The notes below the pieces were generated by a model. The model was not told the origin of the DNA. It searched no databases and saw nothing but the letters and a program-made list of their open reading frames with translations. Positions 8,940 to 22,560 of a stretch of 64,000 nt of DNA are shown piece by piece. A program made the position numbers and the translations under genes. The stretch's first letter is position 1, and every line of letters begins with the position of its first letter. Source of the stretch: Pterois miles (lineage: Eukaryota; Chordata; Actinopteri; Perciformes; Scorpaenidae); NCBI GenBank assembly GCA_947000775.1, contig CAMQGK010000341.1, forward strand, positions 6,648,501 through 6,712,500, read 5' to 3'.

Positions 8940-9595
8940 TTTCTTGTCTAAATCTAATGTTATAATACTGGAATGGGATCCAGTTGTTCCCAGTGTTTTC
9001 CCTGTGTTTCCCCTGCCCTTTTGTTTCTCGTCCTGTCTTCCCTTGTCTGTGTCCATGTATGGAAGTGTTTGTGCAGGTGAGCGTGGCCTCCAGTCTCCTC
9101 CCTGGGGCGGTTGGAGCTGGCACACCTGACCGCAATCTCCAGATATTCAACCCCTGCAGTATATCTGCCTGAGCTTACCTTCCATTCTTCACCAGATCGT
9201 TCAGTCACCCACCGTGCTAGCACACGTCTCAGGCCAAATACCTTTTGAACCTTGATTTTTCTTCGAGTGAGAGTTTTTGTACAAATCTGTCTTTTCCTGT
9301 GTCCGGTGCTGCTGTCTGCCAGCCTCTCCTGCTCCCTCACCTGCTACTCGCCTGCCTGCCTCCACTTCCCGATACCCCACCACGCCATGTAAACCCTCTG
9401 AGGATTCTGTGGGTCTCACTCCTCGCCACTCTGCCAGTGTTTCCTCTGCCATTCCCCTTCCCTGAGCCTGAGGCCTCCCCTCTCACTAACCAGTCCATTT
9501 ACAGTTTCATAATAAACTTCCTTTTATTGAGCTACTTCTGGACTACAGTGTTCTGCTTTTGGGTCCACCATTTTGCCTTATCATAACACCTAAGG
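8940..9595 (+). mobile_element. Possible decayed retroelement 3' region
   Basis: A pyrimidine-rich, relatively GC-rich stretch ends with AATAAACTTCC and a tail ending in GGGTCCACCATTTTGCC, which resembles 3' ends or LTRs of fish retroelements. No coding region or paired terminus was found, so the assignment is weak. Confidence 0.3.
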
Positions 9596-9599
9596 AAGT

Positions 9600-11870
9600 T
9601 GTTTCTTGTGACAATAGAAACAAGCCATGGTCTGAGGATACATTGGGTTAATAAACAAGATGAGTCTACAGCCTTAGAGCAGTGCTGTGAGGCTGTGCAT
9701 ACAGCTAAATCCCAATTCTAACATGCTGATGTTAAGCAGGTAAATGTTTATGTTTACCATCTTAGTTTATCACTTGCATGCAAACATCTGCTAATAAGCT
9801 ATAAACACGAAGCACAGCTGAGACTGTAGCTAATGTCATTATTTCATAAATCAAAGTACCGGACAACTTGAAATTTTAGCTTGAGGATGGCGCCAGATGA
9901 AAAGTCAGAGGATCGTCAAAGTGATTGCAATTCATCCTGAAGGGAGCTTGAATGCGCATAGCAAAATTCATAACCTATACAAAAGTGAAATTTCACTCAA
10001 AAACACAAATGTCAACCTCATGGCACGAGGAAAATCATTGGATCACCACAAAATATCTATCCTTGAATATCTGAACTATATTTTGTACCAATCTGTCCTG
10101 TTGAGTTGTTGAGTCACGGGGTAAGTAAAGACTTTGACCTGCTGGTGGAGATAGAAAACGAGTCAAGGATCACTGAAGACAATTGGATTCATCCTCTGGG
10201 GACAATGAATGTCTAAAACTTTCATGGCAACCCATTTGATGGTTGTCGAGTTATTTCGGCCGATGCAGTGACCCGACTGAACAACTCTCCCATCTAGAGC
10301 CTTTCTGCCAGCAAGGCTAAAACACACTATTGTTGTTGTAGCACTTTCTCACAAAATGTCCTCTTTTTTCACCATATAATCACTTAATAATATGAACTCT
10401 TTTTTACCAGCTGCAATGACTAAAAGGTCAGCTGTGCTTCCCCCATCGACACCAGATACAGGACTGCAGATGTCTGACTCACTGTGAAACCATGCCGCTA
10501 CGAAATGTTTTCCTGCTGCAACCTGGTTCTTAATAAATTCCCAGGTTCGCTTTAATAAGCACTCTGCTTAGATGCAAGACAAACACATATTTGCTGATGT
10601 ATACAGTAGAGGCAGCATAGAGGAAAATGTGTTCAGTTCTGGTGAGTGTGCACATTTGTGCAGCACAGCTTCATATTTCTGTTCAGTTTATTAACCGTGA
10701 CAGCTATTTACAGCTATTTAAAATTGCAACCTTTCTTGAATGACAGCGGTCGCGCAATAAAATATTCATATAAAAATGCTTGTTTTTTTGCCGTATTTGC
10801 AGGCATGGTAATGGGTGCTAACAGCATTCAAGGGAAAAATAATGCTTGTTTGTGTTAATTTCGACTGAAAGTGTCAGCCCACACCCTGTCTTAATGTGTT
10901 TTCATACAATCACCATTTTTCATTACCCATGATTTTTTACTGCACCACCTCTAAAACTGCACAAATTCAGGATGGACAAGCTGTCCGTGCACTGTGGCTG
11001 ACATGTATGTTCTGACTTGTTGGGAGTCTACACAGCCAAAAAGTTTCTCTTGTTTTCGCCTCTGAAGGACTTATTTATTCCAGTGATATTTTCTCATAGT
11101 CATGTTTGGAAAGTACAGATGGTGGTGACCTCTTGAGGTGCGCACCAGATCAAATTTGAATGTGCTTCAGCCCCAATATACAGCAAACTGTATTGAAAAC
11201 TTAGGTTAGCAACACAGCTGAGCTGGATGTCATGTTTTATTCAACACCCCTGAAAAGAAAAGACCTTGGAATAAAAACATGTAAGTTGGGAGAGAGGAGG
11301 GGGAAGCAGGATGGAGGAGGAGTCAGCAGATATTTGTCTTTTTTTGACAGCAGTTCAAGCTAAATGTACTCAAATCGTTAAGGCAGACCATGGGGGTTAA
11401 ATTGAAATCTGATTTCTTTTGTACAAGATTGTTGCTCTTTGCTTCAAACTTAATTATTTCACACTTCGACCGCGTTCCCAGCAGAGTCTCTGCACTAGTA
11501 TTTAACACATTTTCCAAGTTTCAGCATATCATAATGGTTTGGATATGCTTGAACAGAACTAGTTTGATGAATGTGTTGTTTAACCATGTCGGAAATCAAA
11601 TGTGTGTATAGTTGTTCCTATAGGATGTAGATTTATTGTACATGAGCAACTTTGTTGACTATGGGTAAATGTCGGAGGATGCCACTACACAGCTACGAGG
11701 CTCACTGGCATCCACAAGGCCATCTGAATGAAATTCTCTGGTCAGAGACGCAGGACTCTTAATTGGAGGAATGTTGGCTGTAGTAGGAGCTTTGTCCCTT
11801 CTGTTGTAGCAGCAATGAACAGTCTGCCTCACTGACGTTGTGAGCTGGACTGAATGAATGTATGTGGGTG
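9600..11870. other. Intergenic DNA with no recognised feature
   Basis: AT-rich sequence with no coding, RNA or repeat structure that I could support. Confidence 0.5.
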
Positions 11871-11871
11871 G

Positions 11872-12175
11872 ACTGCACGGTGGTGAAGTGATTAGCACTG
11901 TCGCTTCACAGCAAGATGGTCACAGGTTCGAATCCGGCTTGAGTTGCATGTTCTCTCTGTGTCTCCGGCCTCCTCCCACAGTCCAAAGACATGCAGATTA
12001 GGTTAACTGATGGCTGTGGCTGTGGGTGTGAATGTTTATCTGTCTCTGAGTGTCAGCACAGTGATGGACTGACAACCTGTCCAAGGTGTACCCCGCCTTC
12101 GCCCTGGGACAGGCTCCAGTCCCCCAACGGGATAAGCAGTTTACGTTGGATGGATGGATATTGCTGTGTGGGGCA
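11872..12175 (+). mobile_element. tRNA-headed SINE, family 2
   Basis: The head CTGCACGGTGGTGAAGTGAT and B-box GGTTCGAATCC lead into CCTCCCACAGTCCAAAGACA and a GGATGGATGG tail. A second copy lies at 52,268-52,640 and a reversed 3' fragment near 26,711. Confidence 0.8.
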
Positions 12176-12261
12176 ATAAATCTAAATATACAGTTAAAGG
12201 CTGATTACAGTAATTACATACACCATATTTATAAGCCATTTTAACTCTCACCTGGTCACAA

Positions 12262-12720
12262 AGTATTTAAAGAAGACCTATTATGCTCATTTTCAGGTGC
12301 ATACTTGTATTTTGTGTTTCTAGTGCCGACTGTGCTGCAGCTCCTCTTTTCACCTTCTGTCTGAAATGTTGTGTTTGAGCTCCTGCCCACTCTGCTCTGA
12401 TTGGTCAGCTGGCCCACTCTGTTGTCGGTCAACCAAACCGAACTCTTTGGACTCTGCTCTGAGTAACTTCTTTTGGTGTCCACTTCGGTCTTTGTAACTT
12501 TGCAGACCTTTTTAAATACACACAAAAAATATATATAACACGTGAAAGGAAAGGGAAAAGCACATAAGCATAATTGGACCTCTTTAAGCTCCCAAACAGG
12601 TGACAGTTGATGAATAGCTGCAGGGCACAGATCGGTTCCGGAATGGCTATTACAGACATAAGCTGTAATTGAACTGTGTGTAAAGCAAAATAAATCCATC
12701 ACCTGTTTAGAGAATAACAC
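12262..12720. repeat. Dispersed repeat fragment
   Basis: The opening (CCTATTATGCTCATTTTCAG, then a TTGTATTTTGTG segment) matches a repeat I recognise as common in teleosts. Family and right-hand end are uncertain. A relative may start near 45,075. Confidence 0.4.
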
Positions 12721-12939
12721 ACAATCCCATTTCCTTCACATCTGATGAAACACAGCTTTGTTAAGCAGTCTGTCAAAAATGGCCTGGTGTTTAAATACTA
12801 CTTGAGTTGCCTGCAACACATTTGAGGAGCCGCACACAACTTTCACTATATTTTTATTTTGTATAAATATTTGAGACATTGTTGAGATTTAAAGTTTGAG
12901 GTTAAAGTTCAACTCGAGATCTTCTGCACTGCTAAGTTC

Positions 12940-13255
12940 CTCGCCCCCTCAGTGAACGTTCCCCGTCTGCATGGGTCAGGTCTCGGTTCCCTGCCTGGTG
13001 GGGACGTGCTCAAACTCAAGCTTTTGTCTTTTCCACTCTGTTGCACTTTATGCCACCCTGGTATCTCTGCCCCTCTCCTCCCTCCTTGTCAATGCCTCGG
13101 GATTACTGCAGTGGAACCTGCTCTCATCTCAGCAGTGAGGATGATTGATTACCCATCAGCACCCAGACTCATCTACTCTTACCATCAGCTGCTGTGCTGC
13201 CCATTTTTAAAGGCTGGTCAGTGCAGGTCACCAGAGCCAAAAACAGGGGTGTGAC
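12940..13255. other. Pyrimidine-rich unannotated segment
   Basis: More GC-rich than its surroundings and reminiscent of the 8,940-9,595 region. No coding evidence; possibly retroelement debris. Confidence 0.2.
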
Positions 13256-13559
13256 AGACTTTGATTTCATTCCTGTGTTATAAAAATGCTCTAATCTCAG
13301 GTTGTTACTCTAACCAGTTTCAGCTCTTGACACTTCAAGAGTTGAATGACCTTCCTACTCGAGTAAGAAAGATGAAAGTCACTTCTCATCTCCCATAACT
13401 GGCAGTTAAGTCATCATTTAGTCATGACTGCATTACATTGTCTTATGCCATTGAAACTTAACCTCTGTAGAGACGATTATGACTCTCTTTGAAAATGACT
13501 CCCTTTTCAATTGAGTATTCTGTTTCTTGTCAGAGTACTTCTTTCATCATGGTGGTTTT

Positions 13560-14020
13560 TAGGAGTTTCACAACAAACAGTGGTTAGCAGTCAAGCCTGT
13601 GATCCCAACATGGTGGCAGTAGCTAATGGTGGTACTGCAACTTCTGTGTTCATCACGTGATGCTATTGGGCCAAAAAAGACTTTTTCTCATAGACTTACA
13701 TTGAGAAAGAGACATACGTAACTCAGCAGATAATTTTTTTTTGAAGTGAATCAACTCCCCAGTACAAACACTCTAACAGTCCTTATTTAAATCATTAGGT
13801 CCTAAAAGTTGTAAAACACACTAATAGCTGAATCCGGAGATGTTTCCTTCCTTTGTTTATGTACAGAGACCCAGACTGTGACGTCAGTGCAACGGACGCT
13901 ACTGTGCATATTGGGCATGTGCAGTAGGGCCAGTCATTGACTTCATGCACTACTGAGCGGCTTTCGTAGGAATGAACGGAGCCCCGCCTTCAATGCTGCA
14001 TCCAGTTCTCTTATTATTTC
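13560..14020. repeat. Probable dispersed repeat
   Basis: Contains TTCTCATAGACTTACATTGAG and GACCCAGACTGTGACGTCAG, phrases I associate with a multicopy teleost element. Ends and class are not resolved. Confidence 0.35.
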
Positions 14021-14526
14021 CTTGGCTACAGTATGCCCTTGAGGCTTGAACTATTTTTGTGCATTATTGATGTTCGAGAGGGAGAAATTAGCTATGACAT
14101 GATACAGATCTCATTGAAAGTACTGTACTGTATTATGCGAGTGTTGAATGCTTGAGGCATGGACCCTTTTTGTTTGTGTGAATAACTGAAGTGGCTGTTT
14201 TGGAGCTGAATGTAAAGTTTGATGACTGAATTATTAACTATGGAGGATCAAGGCATTGTGCTGTGATATTGTAATACAATGGACTTCAGGGTGGGTGTTT
14301 GACATTAATCTGGGAAGCTCTTTGTAAAACTCTGGTTCTGTGATTTACATGGTAGCAAAATGCTGAATTGAAAGGGGGAAAGGAGATAGTAGAGAGTGTG
14401 GTGATGATTTGCAAAATCCCAGATTACATTCAATGACAATTGGGGGAGGGAGACTTCTTCTTGCAACTGAAGGAGTCGCTAAGGAGTCCTGCATTGGCTT
14501 AATTTCCCAGATCCAGCCACAAACTG

Positions 14527-14830
14527 GGGGCGGCAGTAGCTCAGTCTGTAAGGACTTGGGTTAGGACGCGGACGTCACAGGTTCAAGACCCCCATGGACC
14601 AAGACCAACTGGTTGCTGGAGAGGTGCCAGTTTACCTCTTGGGCACTGCCGAGGTGCCCCTGAGCAAGGCACCGAACCCCCAACTGCTCTGGGCGCTTGT
14701 CAGGAGCAGCCCCCTCACTCTGACATCTCTCCATTGACGCATGTATATGTACTGTGTGAACAACAGAGTGTAAAACTGAATTTCCCCACTGTGGGACTAA
14801 TAAAGGAATATCTTTCTTTCATCTTTCTTA
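14527..14830 (+). mobile_element. Near full-length tRNA-headed SINE, family 3
   Basis: A tRNA-like head (GGCGGCAGTAGCTCAGTCTG; B-box GGTTCAAGACC) leads into a body containing GGGCACTGCCGAGGTGCCCC and the tail ATTTCCCCACTGTGGGACTA plus AATAAAGGAATATC. Other copies: reversed at 48,801-49,131 and 5'-truncated at 23,742-23,970. Confidence 0.88.
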
Positions 14831-17760
14831 AATTCCTCCGCATTGGAGACCGAAGCATGGGCTACCTTTCTTGGATCATTTTTAGACGTACCGGGGATAT
14901 GACAAAATAAGTCAATGTGAAGTTTAGTTTCACACGGGGCACAAATATCGGTCTCCTGGCTGAAGGTATTATTCTGTTTGACCCATCCACCACCCTGAGC
15001 AGACTCTCATGCTATCTATGCCTCCGTGCATGGAGCGCTGCCTGATTGCCAGTGTTTCACAATCTGGGAGTAAGACTGGGTTGCACCCAGAGGTAGCCCA
15101 CTGCTTTGACCCATCCCTCCACCCCAACCTCCTCCCTATGAAGACTTTTTGCTTTTTAGTGGCAGCCCTGCACATCCTGGTTCACGGTTACATGGGTTAT
15201 ATATGAATTACAGTGCATTACTCTTTGCAGGTGTAAGTGCGAATAAGAACAGCTTGGACCATGTTGATGAAGGTCTTAAGTACATATTTCAACCCAAACC
15301 CCGAGCCTATCTAAGTTGTTTTAAAGCCTAAACCACACCAAAATTTCACCATAGCGCTGTTGTTTAAGTTTAATTTGTAACACTTGTTGGACAGTTTCTA
15401 GCTGGACTTCTTTGTGAATCTGGGCTTCATACGTTGTAAATTTAATTGTACAGTTTAGCCAAAGAATACCTGCCACAATATTGACTTTTGTTTCTCAGAA
15501 TCATCAGATGATTCCATCAGTCATGCAGTATAGGAGTTAAAGCAGAGGTTTCACATTCATAACATCAACATTGGAGACGGAGGAAAAAAACCCAGTGTCA
15601 TCTGCATATCGAGATTGTCGGCCTGTAAGTTGAATTAAGGTCTCATCTGGTCACTAAATCAAATGTACAATATTCCAGAGTCATCCTCCATTATCCATCT
15701 GCCCATACTGTAACAGATTCAGCCTTACAGCTCTTTTCATGTCGATTCAATCTTGCAAAAACAAGATGTCTGCTCTCTGACAGGAAAGTTACATAAAAAA
15801 AACGCAGGTGAACATTTACTTTTACTTAAGGGACCGTTAACAAACTAACTCACTCAGTGATGTTTTTCGCTGTTTACTCTGTTTCTAGTGACCTCGACGC
15901 CACACATACTGTTTGTTTTTCTGGCTCACTGACGTAGACACACAATCATATTTGTACCAAGGCATTTGTCAATTAATATTGAGCTGTCATGCATCCTTGC
16001 TTCTGGAAAGTAATCTGGCTTAATTGAAACTGGGATAATTAGCACATAACTCTGGCGGAGTGCCTCTAATTCAAGCCTGTACATGCACCAGTGAACGCAT
16101 GAAATACTGTAATCACATGGAAACAAATATCCACAAAATCAAGAGGTGCACAGGTAATTTTTTATAGTTTATATTCTGGGAAAATCTGCGTTGGAAGAGG
16201 CAGAGTGTGGAGTGCAGCAGTGTCTTGCTGTGCAGCTAAGTTGTGATAATGAGCGTCAGAGCTTACTGTGGATTTCTGGTATTTCTTTGTATGCATCAGC
16301 CTTGAGCTTCCTTCATTCTCTGTCTCCTTCTCCTTGACTTTCTTGCTTCAATCTCTCTTTCACTTTGCTCCCTCCCATTACATATTGTCTCAATTCAATT
16401 TTGCATCAATCAATAGTCTTTATTATTTTAAAGCCTGCCCCGAGATAAAGAAAAACCTTATTTCTCTTTCTTTCTTTATGTCTATCTCAATTCTTTTCAC
16501 TCTGTCTTGCCACTGTGCAATGATTTAAGTGTATCCTTGGCAACTGAGTTTGTTGCCATTACCAACAAGGTTGCCAGGGATGTACTCACCCACTTTCTCT
16601 AAGGTGTATAAGAAAACCTAACTCTATAAAATGTCACTTTATACTATGTTGACGCCACAGAGCTGAAAAGCATTATTGGAAAGTCAGATGAACTATTAGT
16701 GTGAACACAATAATCAAGAATGTGTGAGTGCCCAAGGCTGTAATACAACACTGTGTCACACATCTTTGCAGAGAGAAACCAAGAATGCAAGTTTTGAATC
16801 GTATAGATAATGTGCTGGTGATTAGCCAAAAAATTATTTGCATGACTGTAAGACGTCTAAAGCTTATCACATTGTTGGAGATTTATAGGCTTTATCATCC
16901 CCACACTCCCCTTCCTTGGTGTGACTAATGGGCCGTGAAGCCTTGTCTGCCCTGCGCGTTGTACATAGTCTTACTTTATTGACACATCACACGCCCAAGG
17001 TTTAATTCATTTTGTTTATACTCCTCGTGAGAGAGGCTCCTCCTCTTTAACGGCATTCTGTGTCTGACCGCTCTGTCACCTTGTCATTTATTAGACCTCA
17101 ATAAAACATCAAGAGGGAGGCCACCACAAGACTGGTAATGAGTTACGCTGACAGCCACATCAGCATAATGTGGTTTGTGTTGATGAGGCGTCAAGCGTGG
17201 CCCGGAGACCGAAAGCACCACTTATGGTCGTCTCGGGGTCAGGTGGTTTATGTGACAATGTGTTACGCTACAGTAAATATTCCCTCCACAGTCCCTGGAC
17301 AATGAGCCTGACAAATGCTGGTTTAAGGTTAATCTAAGAGCAATACATGGTCATTATCTGTCGGTTATTCTTAATGCCTTGGTAAGTTTATGTGATTACA
17401 TTTTCATCATTTTCCATATATAGCTGAGTACTTAGTGGTTCATTCTCTGTAATATTTAAATGGTTTGAGTCTTAAGATAATGGTTCAGAAAGGACTTAAT
17501 GACCAGTGTAATGAATAGTTTAACTAAGCTCCATCCCACTCATATCTCCACTATTAGGAAAGAGAATGGCTGTGCATACAGAAAAAGGCTTCTCAATCCT
17601 TTATTGCTTCCATTATTATTCACAAACACGTATGTTAAGGATGTAGATACAGATGGGTGAAAATTTAAAGGAAAATGCAACCAATCAATCATCTATAATA
17701 GTGTGTTGGACCACTGCAACCCACGATAACAGCTTTACAGTGATTCACATGCACAAGATT
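14831..17760. other. Intergenic DNA with no gene recognised
   Basis: No supported coding or RNA gene. The part at about 16,990-17,340 is less AT-rich and low in repeats, and could be conserved noncoding sequence; only alignment could tell. Confidence 0.4.
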
Positions 17761-17939
17761 CTGGAGGAATCAACACCATAGTCTGTTTAGTCTGTTTATC
17801 GTCAATACTGTATGTATTGTTCCAATATTCATATTTAATTTTGTTTATATTGTTCCTATTTTTTAGATTTTCTTCTATTTAAATTGTCATATTTTGTCTA
17901 TTTACTTTTGTTTACCTTCTGTTTTTGCAGTATCCCCTT

Positions 17940-18035
17940 TGCTCCTGTACACCGCAAATGTCCCCACAGTGGGACTAACAAAGGAATATCTTATCTTATC
18001 TTATATTATCTTATCTTATATTATCTTATCTTACC
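17940..18035 (+). mobile_element. Retroelement 3' tail with TATCT-like repeats
   Basis: CCCACAGTGGGACTAACAAAGG followed by imperfect TATCTTATCT repeats. The body upstream (from about 17,760) is AT-rich and differs from the family 3 SINE, so several elements share this tail. Confidence 0.65.
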
Positions 18036-20224
18036 ATTCTTTCAAAAGACATTCCCTCATTTGATGACACTGGTAGAGAGCGTTGTCTACCACAAAATCT
18101 CTTGGATTGAAGTTGCGAAGGACAAAACATATGATTTTTTTTTTTTTTTTATCATTTTCACTCACTCTCACTCACTCACTCAGTCACTCATCGTCAACCT
18201 CTTACCCAGGGTAAGGTTGTGCTCCATCAGGGGACTCCAGTCTTCCTGACTGGGGGATCCCAAGGCATTCACAGGCCAGTGTGGAGATATAATGACTCCA
18301 CCTAGTCCTGGGTCTTCCCCGGAGACTCCTCCCAGCTGGTCGTGCCTGGAACACCTTCATATAAGTTTCATAATCACTATTCCACCAGTGAGCCGATTTC
18401 TCTTGGACTTCTATACAGTCAGACCTCTTTTTGCAACCAGAGTTTAAGGCACTTCAGCATTGGCTTCACTTTTCAAACTTCGGAGTCTGCTGTCTGGTTG
18501 ATTCAGGCTTTTGCTATAATTTGTCACCTATCTGTTTTTGCACATTCAAATGTTAACAAAACAGTCTTGACTCAAGGTCCATTTTGCATCTGAGCTTTTG
18601 ATCATTCCTTTGATCATTTGATGTTTATGAGCAGAATCCATCTGTTAAGTTGTCATGGAAACTTATTCATCCTTCCTACACGGTCTAGAGACTTCTCCTC
18701 CATGTTGGCATATAACTGCTTAAAAAAAAAATTAAGGTCAAGTGAACTTTCGAACTCAATATTTAAATGTATGTGCTGTTTTCCTGTGCAAAAATATACA
18801 AAAATGTCAATCCATTGGCACTATCCTACAAAAACAATTTCATTTTAACCTCCTATTTTGCACTCAAATGCAGCGCAGACATGGCCTTCATTTGCACTCA
18901 GTTGATGAAAATCGCCGTCCTTTATGGGTCATTTCAGACAATAAGTCTGAAGGTAGAATAAATCTATGCATGCAATACGGGGGCAGCATCCTCTCTTTGG
19001 GCTTTCATGAAATGATGATGCTAAACAGTGGAGCTCATTATAATGTATGTATGTATGTATGTGAGGGTGAAACTGATGCTGAGTATTCAAATGCAATCAA
19101 AATTCTCTGAGGCTATCGGTTCCCTACTCTTCGATAAGTAGAAGATTATAATATGTATTAGAAACCTTATGGTTTATGTCATTATGCCATACTGTATTTA
19201 TGATAAACAGAATGTGTCCATTATGTACAATTTTCCCGGTGTGAAGAAGAAATTATGCATAAAATGATGACTTCGGTGTTACAAGATAGCAATTTAGAAT
19301 CAATTTCATGCCAGCAGAAGCACTAGAAACGGTGCTGCCAATTACACAGAGGACAATGCCTTTACCACGACTCATTCAGGCTTTCCTTAATATTCGTATG
19401 GCAGATGTTCAATTGCCTGGACGATAAAACTAAATCAGGGATATCTTGTGGGGATCTCTCCTCTCAGAGTGTGACATCATTACTCATCCTGACAGCTAGT
19501 GCTGTAACCGTCAAGTGCGACTGTTTGAAATATGGAGGAGAGGCGTTAACACATTGTGGAGGCATGATTCAAAGGTGGATCTGACATGCTTCATGAGCAG
19601 CAGAAGGTTTCATCTGGTGATGAAAACGCTGAAAGAAAAACATTTTGTCTTTTTTCAGCAATCCCAAACTTCTCAAGTGAACTCAGACGTGACATATAAA
19701 ACATTAAGTTGAAACTCCCATATGGGCTGCTACGGTTTTAAAGGAATCAATGAGAATTTTATGCATCTTTCCTGTGCCCGCAGTGCTCACAGAGGGAATT
19801 CTGCTGATGGGAAGATCAAGAGGACAGCATGCAGGATGGCAGAAATAAGAGCATGTAGACTCTGAGGGTTGAGTTTCTAGCTTGTCATCAGCTCTCTGGT
19901 TTCTGAGAAACATAAAAACACACATGACGGGGTTGGACTTGGTTGTGTGTTTTCTGTATGTTAAAAGTGTAAAGAGCTAATGATGGTTATGAGCTGCATC
20001 TGCATGACTCTTTCTTTATGTTTTAACCCATTATGATTTTGTTGTGACTTTTAATGTTTTTTTTGATATTATGCAAAATAATAAGTTGCACATTGTGCAG
20101 TTTGGAAACTCCCAATTCACAGTATTTTTTTTATTATGAAATAGAGTAGTATTTGACATTTGTTGTATATATGCTGTATATATCCAAACTATTAATTAAG
20201 CAACATGTAAGAAAATCAGCCTTG
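18036..20224. other. Intergenic DNA, nothing supported
   Basis: Contains a T tract near 18,127-18,142 and a short TATG microsatellite near 19,045-19,061. No gene-like coding potential. Confidence 0.4.
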
Positions 20225-20232
20225 TTTTCAGC

Positions 20233-20870
20233 TAGGGCTGTCAATTGGTTTATATATTTAATCGCTATTATTTGTGTGATTATTCATAATTAATTACAAT
20301 TAATTTCAAATTATATTTTATCTGTTCAAAATGTCCCTTAAAGGGAGCTTTGTATTTGATACTTTAATTAACTTGGGAGTTTACTTTATGCAAATGTATC
20401 TACTGTATTTATTATTGGAAATCAATTAATAACACAAAACAATGACAAATATTGTCCACAAACCCTCCCAGGAACTGAATTTAGCATTAAAAAAAATGCT
20501 CAAATCATAACATGTGTGCTGACTTGACTATGACTTGCCCCAAACTGCATGTAATTATCAAGTGGGCATGTCTGTAAAAGGGAGACCCATAGAACACATT
20601 TACATTCACATATCTGGAGGTCAAAGGTCAAGGGACCCCTTTGAAAATGACCATTGCAGTTATTCCTCTTAAAAGTTAATAAGTTTGGAGAGTTATTTAG
20701 CCTCCTTCGCAACAAGCTAGTTTGACATGGTTGGTACCAATGTATGTACTCAATACCAATATCTTCACTCTAAGGCTGAATCTGCTACAGCCTAAAAATT
20801 GCAAGTTGCGTTAATGTGTGAAAGAAATTAGTGGCGTTAAAACAAATTTTGGGTTTAATTGACAGCCCTA
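20233..20870 (+). mobile_element. hAT-like MITE, 638 bp, copy 1
   Basis: Starts TAGGGCTGTCAATT and ends AATTGACAGCCCTA, matching inverted termini. Flanked by TTTTCAGC (20225-20232) and TTTTCAAC (20871-20878), an 8-bp target duplication with one mismatch, as hAT elements make. No transposase. A homologous element in opposite orientation lies at 61,225-61,970. Confidence 0.85.
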
Positions 20871-20878
20871 TTTTCAAC

Positions 20879-21990
20879 ATGTTTGTTTATTCATTTGTTA
20901 TGATGGATTTTGAAATGATTACAGACCACCATGGAGAGTTGAAATTTCTCAACCCTGATAGGGAACCCATGTGTTTCCTGCTAGACAGCAGCAAGTCAGA
21001 ATGGCGGGTAATGGTACTGTAATACTGTAAGTGCTTCCACTTAGTGTAATGGTAGCACATTGTGACTGGTACAGTAGGCTACATCAAATGGCAACATGTA
21101 TGTTTAACATGGTCCCTCACAAATGATTAAAAATAAATACATAAATAGACGAGACAAGCCATCAAGTCAGTAGAGAGTCAGCCATGAGAGCAAGATCAAG
21201 TAGGCATATTCCTGGGTGTATTGATTTGCACAGTGGTAGGCTATGTTTTTTTTACTTAGAAATAATTTAAAATGTTACATAATCCCCCTTTAATGAAATA
21301 TGTTATTCTTTAACTGAAACTAAGGGAGTATGGGATTCCCCAAAATCTGCAACATGTGCTTCAACATCTTATATTCATCATGAGCAAATATTTGCATGCT
21401 GTATATTAATAAAACATTTCAACATGCTCATAAACACATCTAAACTAAGGCTGCATATACAGTTGGCAGTGGAAGTAATGGGGGTATTTCACACAGCTGA
21501 CGGCCAGCAGTCAAGTGCACTCAGAGCGCTCAGATGCTAATTGGGTTTTTACGTGACCCAAAGTGTGATAATCCCTGCTCTCCATTTTCATTACAGAGCC
21601 TTCATTACACATCGCTGCCCAGGTCCCCCTGGCCTCACAACCACAAAAACTCAAAGGCTTTAGGAGGAAAAACAAGAAAGAGAAATAAAGGTCTGATTTA
21701 TTACCTCTCACTTTTTCAGATAATGCCTGTCCTGTGAGGGTTGCCTGACTAAATGCTTCCCTTCCAATCACGAAACAGGGGAGAGCTGAGGTCGAGTGAC
21801 TGGTGGATGATTGTGCATCTAGCAAGCTAAAGACATTGATATTTTTTTTTCTCAGGAGCTGTTAGAGACCAAACGGTGAATATTAGACTCACCAGATTGT
21901 AGGTGGTTTGACAGTATAGCTAATAAATAATAATGGTAATGGTAAAAAAAATTAAAATTGGCACCAAGACAGAATTGAACCAGGGATGGG
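20879..21990. other. Intergenic DNA, nothing supported
   Basis: AT-rich with no coding or repeat structure I could name. Confidence 0.4.
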
Positions 21991-21999
21991 ATTTTATAG

Positions 22000-22000
<1 letters not shown>

Positions 22001-22050
<50 letters not shown>
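22001..22050. repeat. (TA)n microsatellite
   Basis: About 50 bp of uninterrupted TA. Confidence 0.95.
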
Positions 22051-22052
<2 letters not shown>

Positions 22053-22189
22053 AGGACAACCCAGAACCACCATTCTTAAAGGGACAAATGACATTTTGGG
22101 GATATTTTTGGTAGTGATCTCATGCATGCAGATGAGAAGATGAATATGTATTTATTTTCTGTGCAACAACTGGCTACTGTTTCTCCAGC

Positions 22190-22560
22190 CTGTTCTCATT
22201 CCCAGGGCATAAAAATTTCACCGTTTGGTACCACTGCACACGGCACCTTTTAATGATGGTATGAAATGCTCCGGGCGTTCCATTAACTATAATGTAAACC
22301 CATTCATGGCAACAGTAAACGCTCCAGAGTACACCAGGAGTGACTATGGATGGGTCCAACAAACACAATTTTTTTTACCCAGGAGCCCACTGTTTGTGTC
22401 CCGTATGTCAGTTGCAATCAGCTGCTTGTTCATGTCCCATGTTCACAACATTCAGTGTCATTTTTACTGTACATAGAAGTTTTAAGCCCAACCATGTAGT
22501 TCGTTCCTAAACCTAATTATAGTGGTTTTGCTGCGAAAATAAAGTGACAACAAGGGATGT
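22190..22560. repeat. Probable dispersed repeat
   Basis: Contains GATGGGTCCAACAAACAC and TTCGTTCCTAAACCTAATTA, phrases typical of a multicopy fish repeat. A related piece (GGTGGGTCCAAGGACACCAG, CCCAGGAG) is at about 8,768-8,810. Confidence 0.4.

Noticed and set aside
8960..9586. Overlapping 80-126-residue open frames on both strands
   Set aside because: Low-complexity composition, no splice context, likely retroelement debris.
12256..12720. A 154-residue antisense open frame
   Set aside because: Lies in a dispersed repeat and has no recognisable domain.
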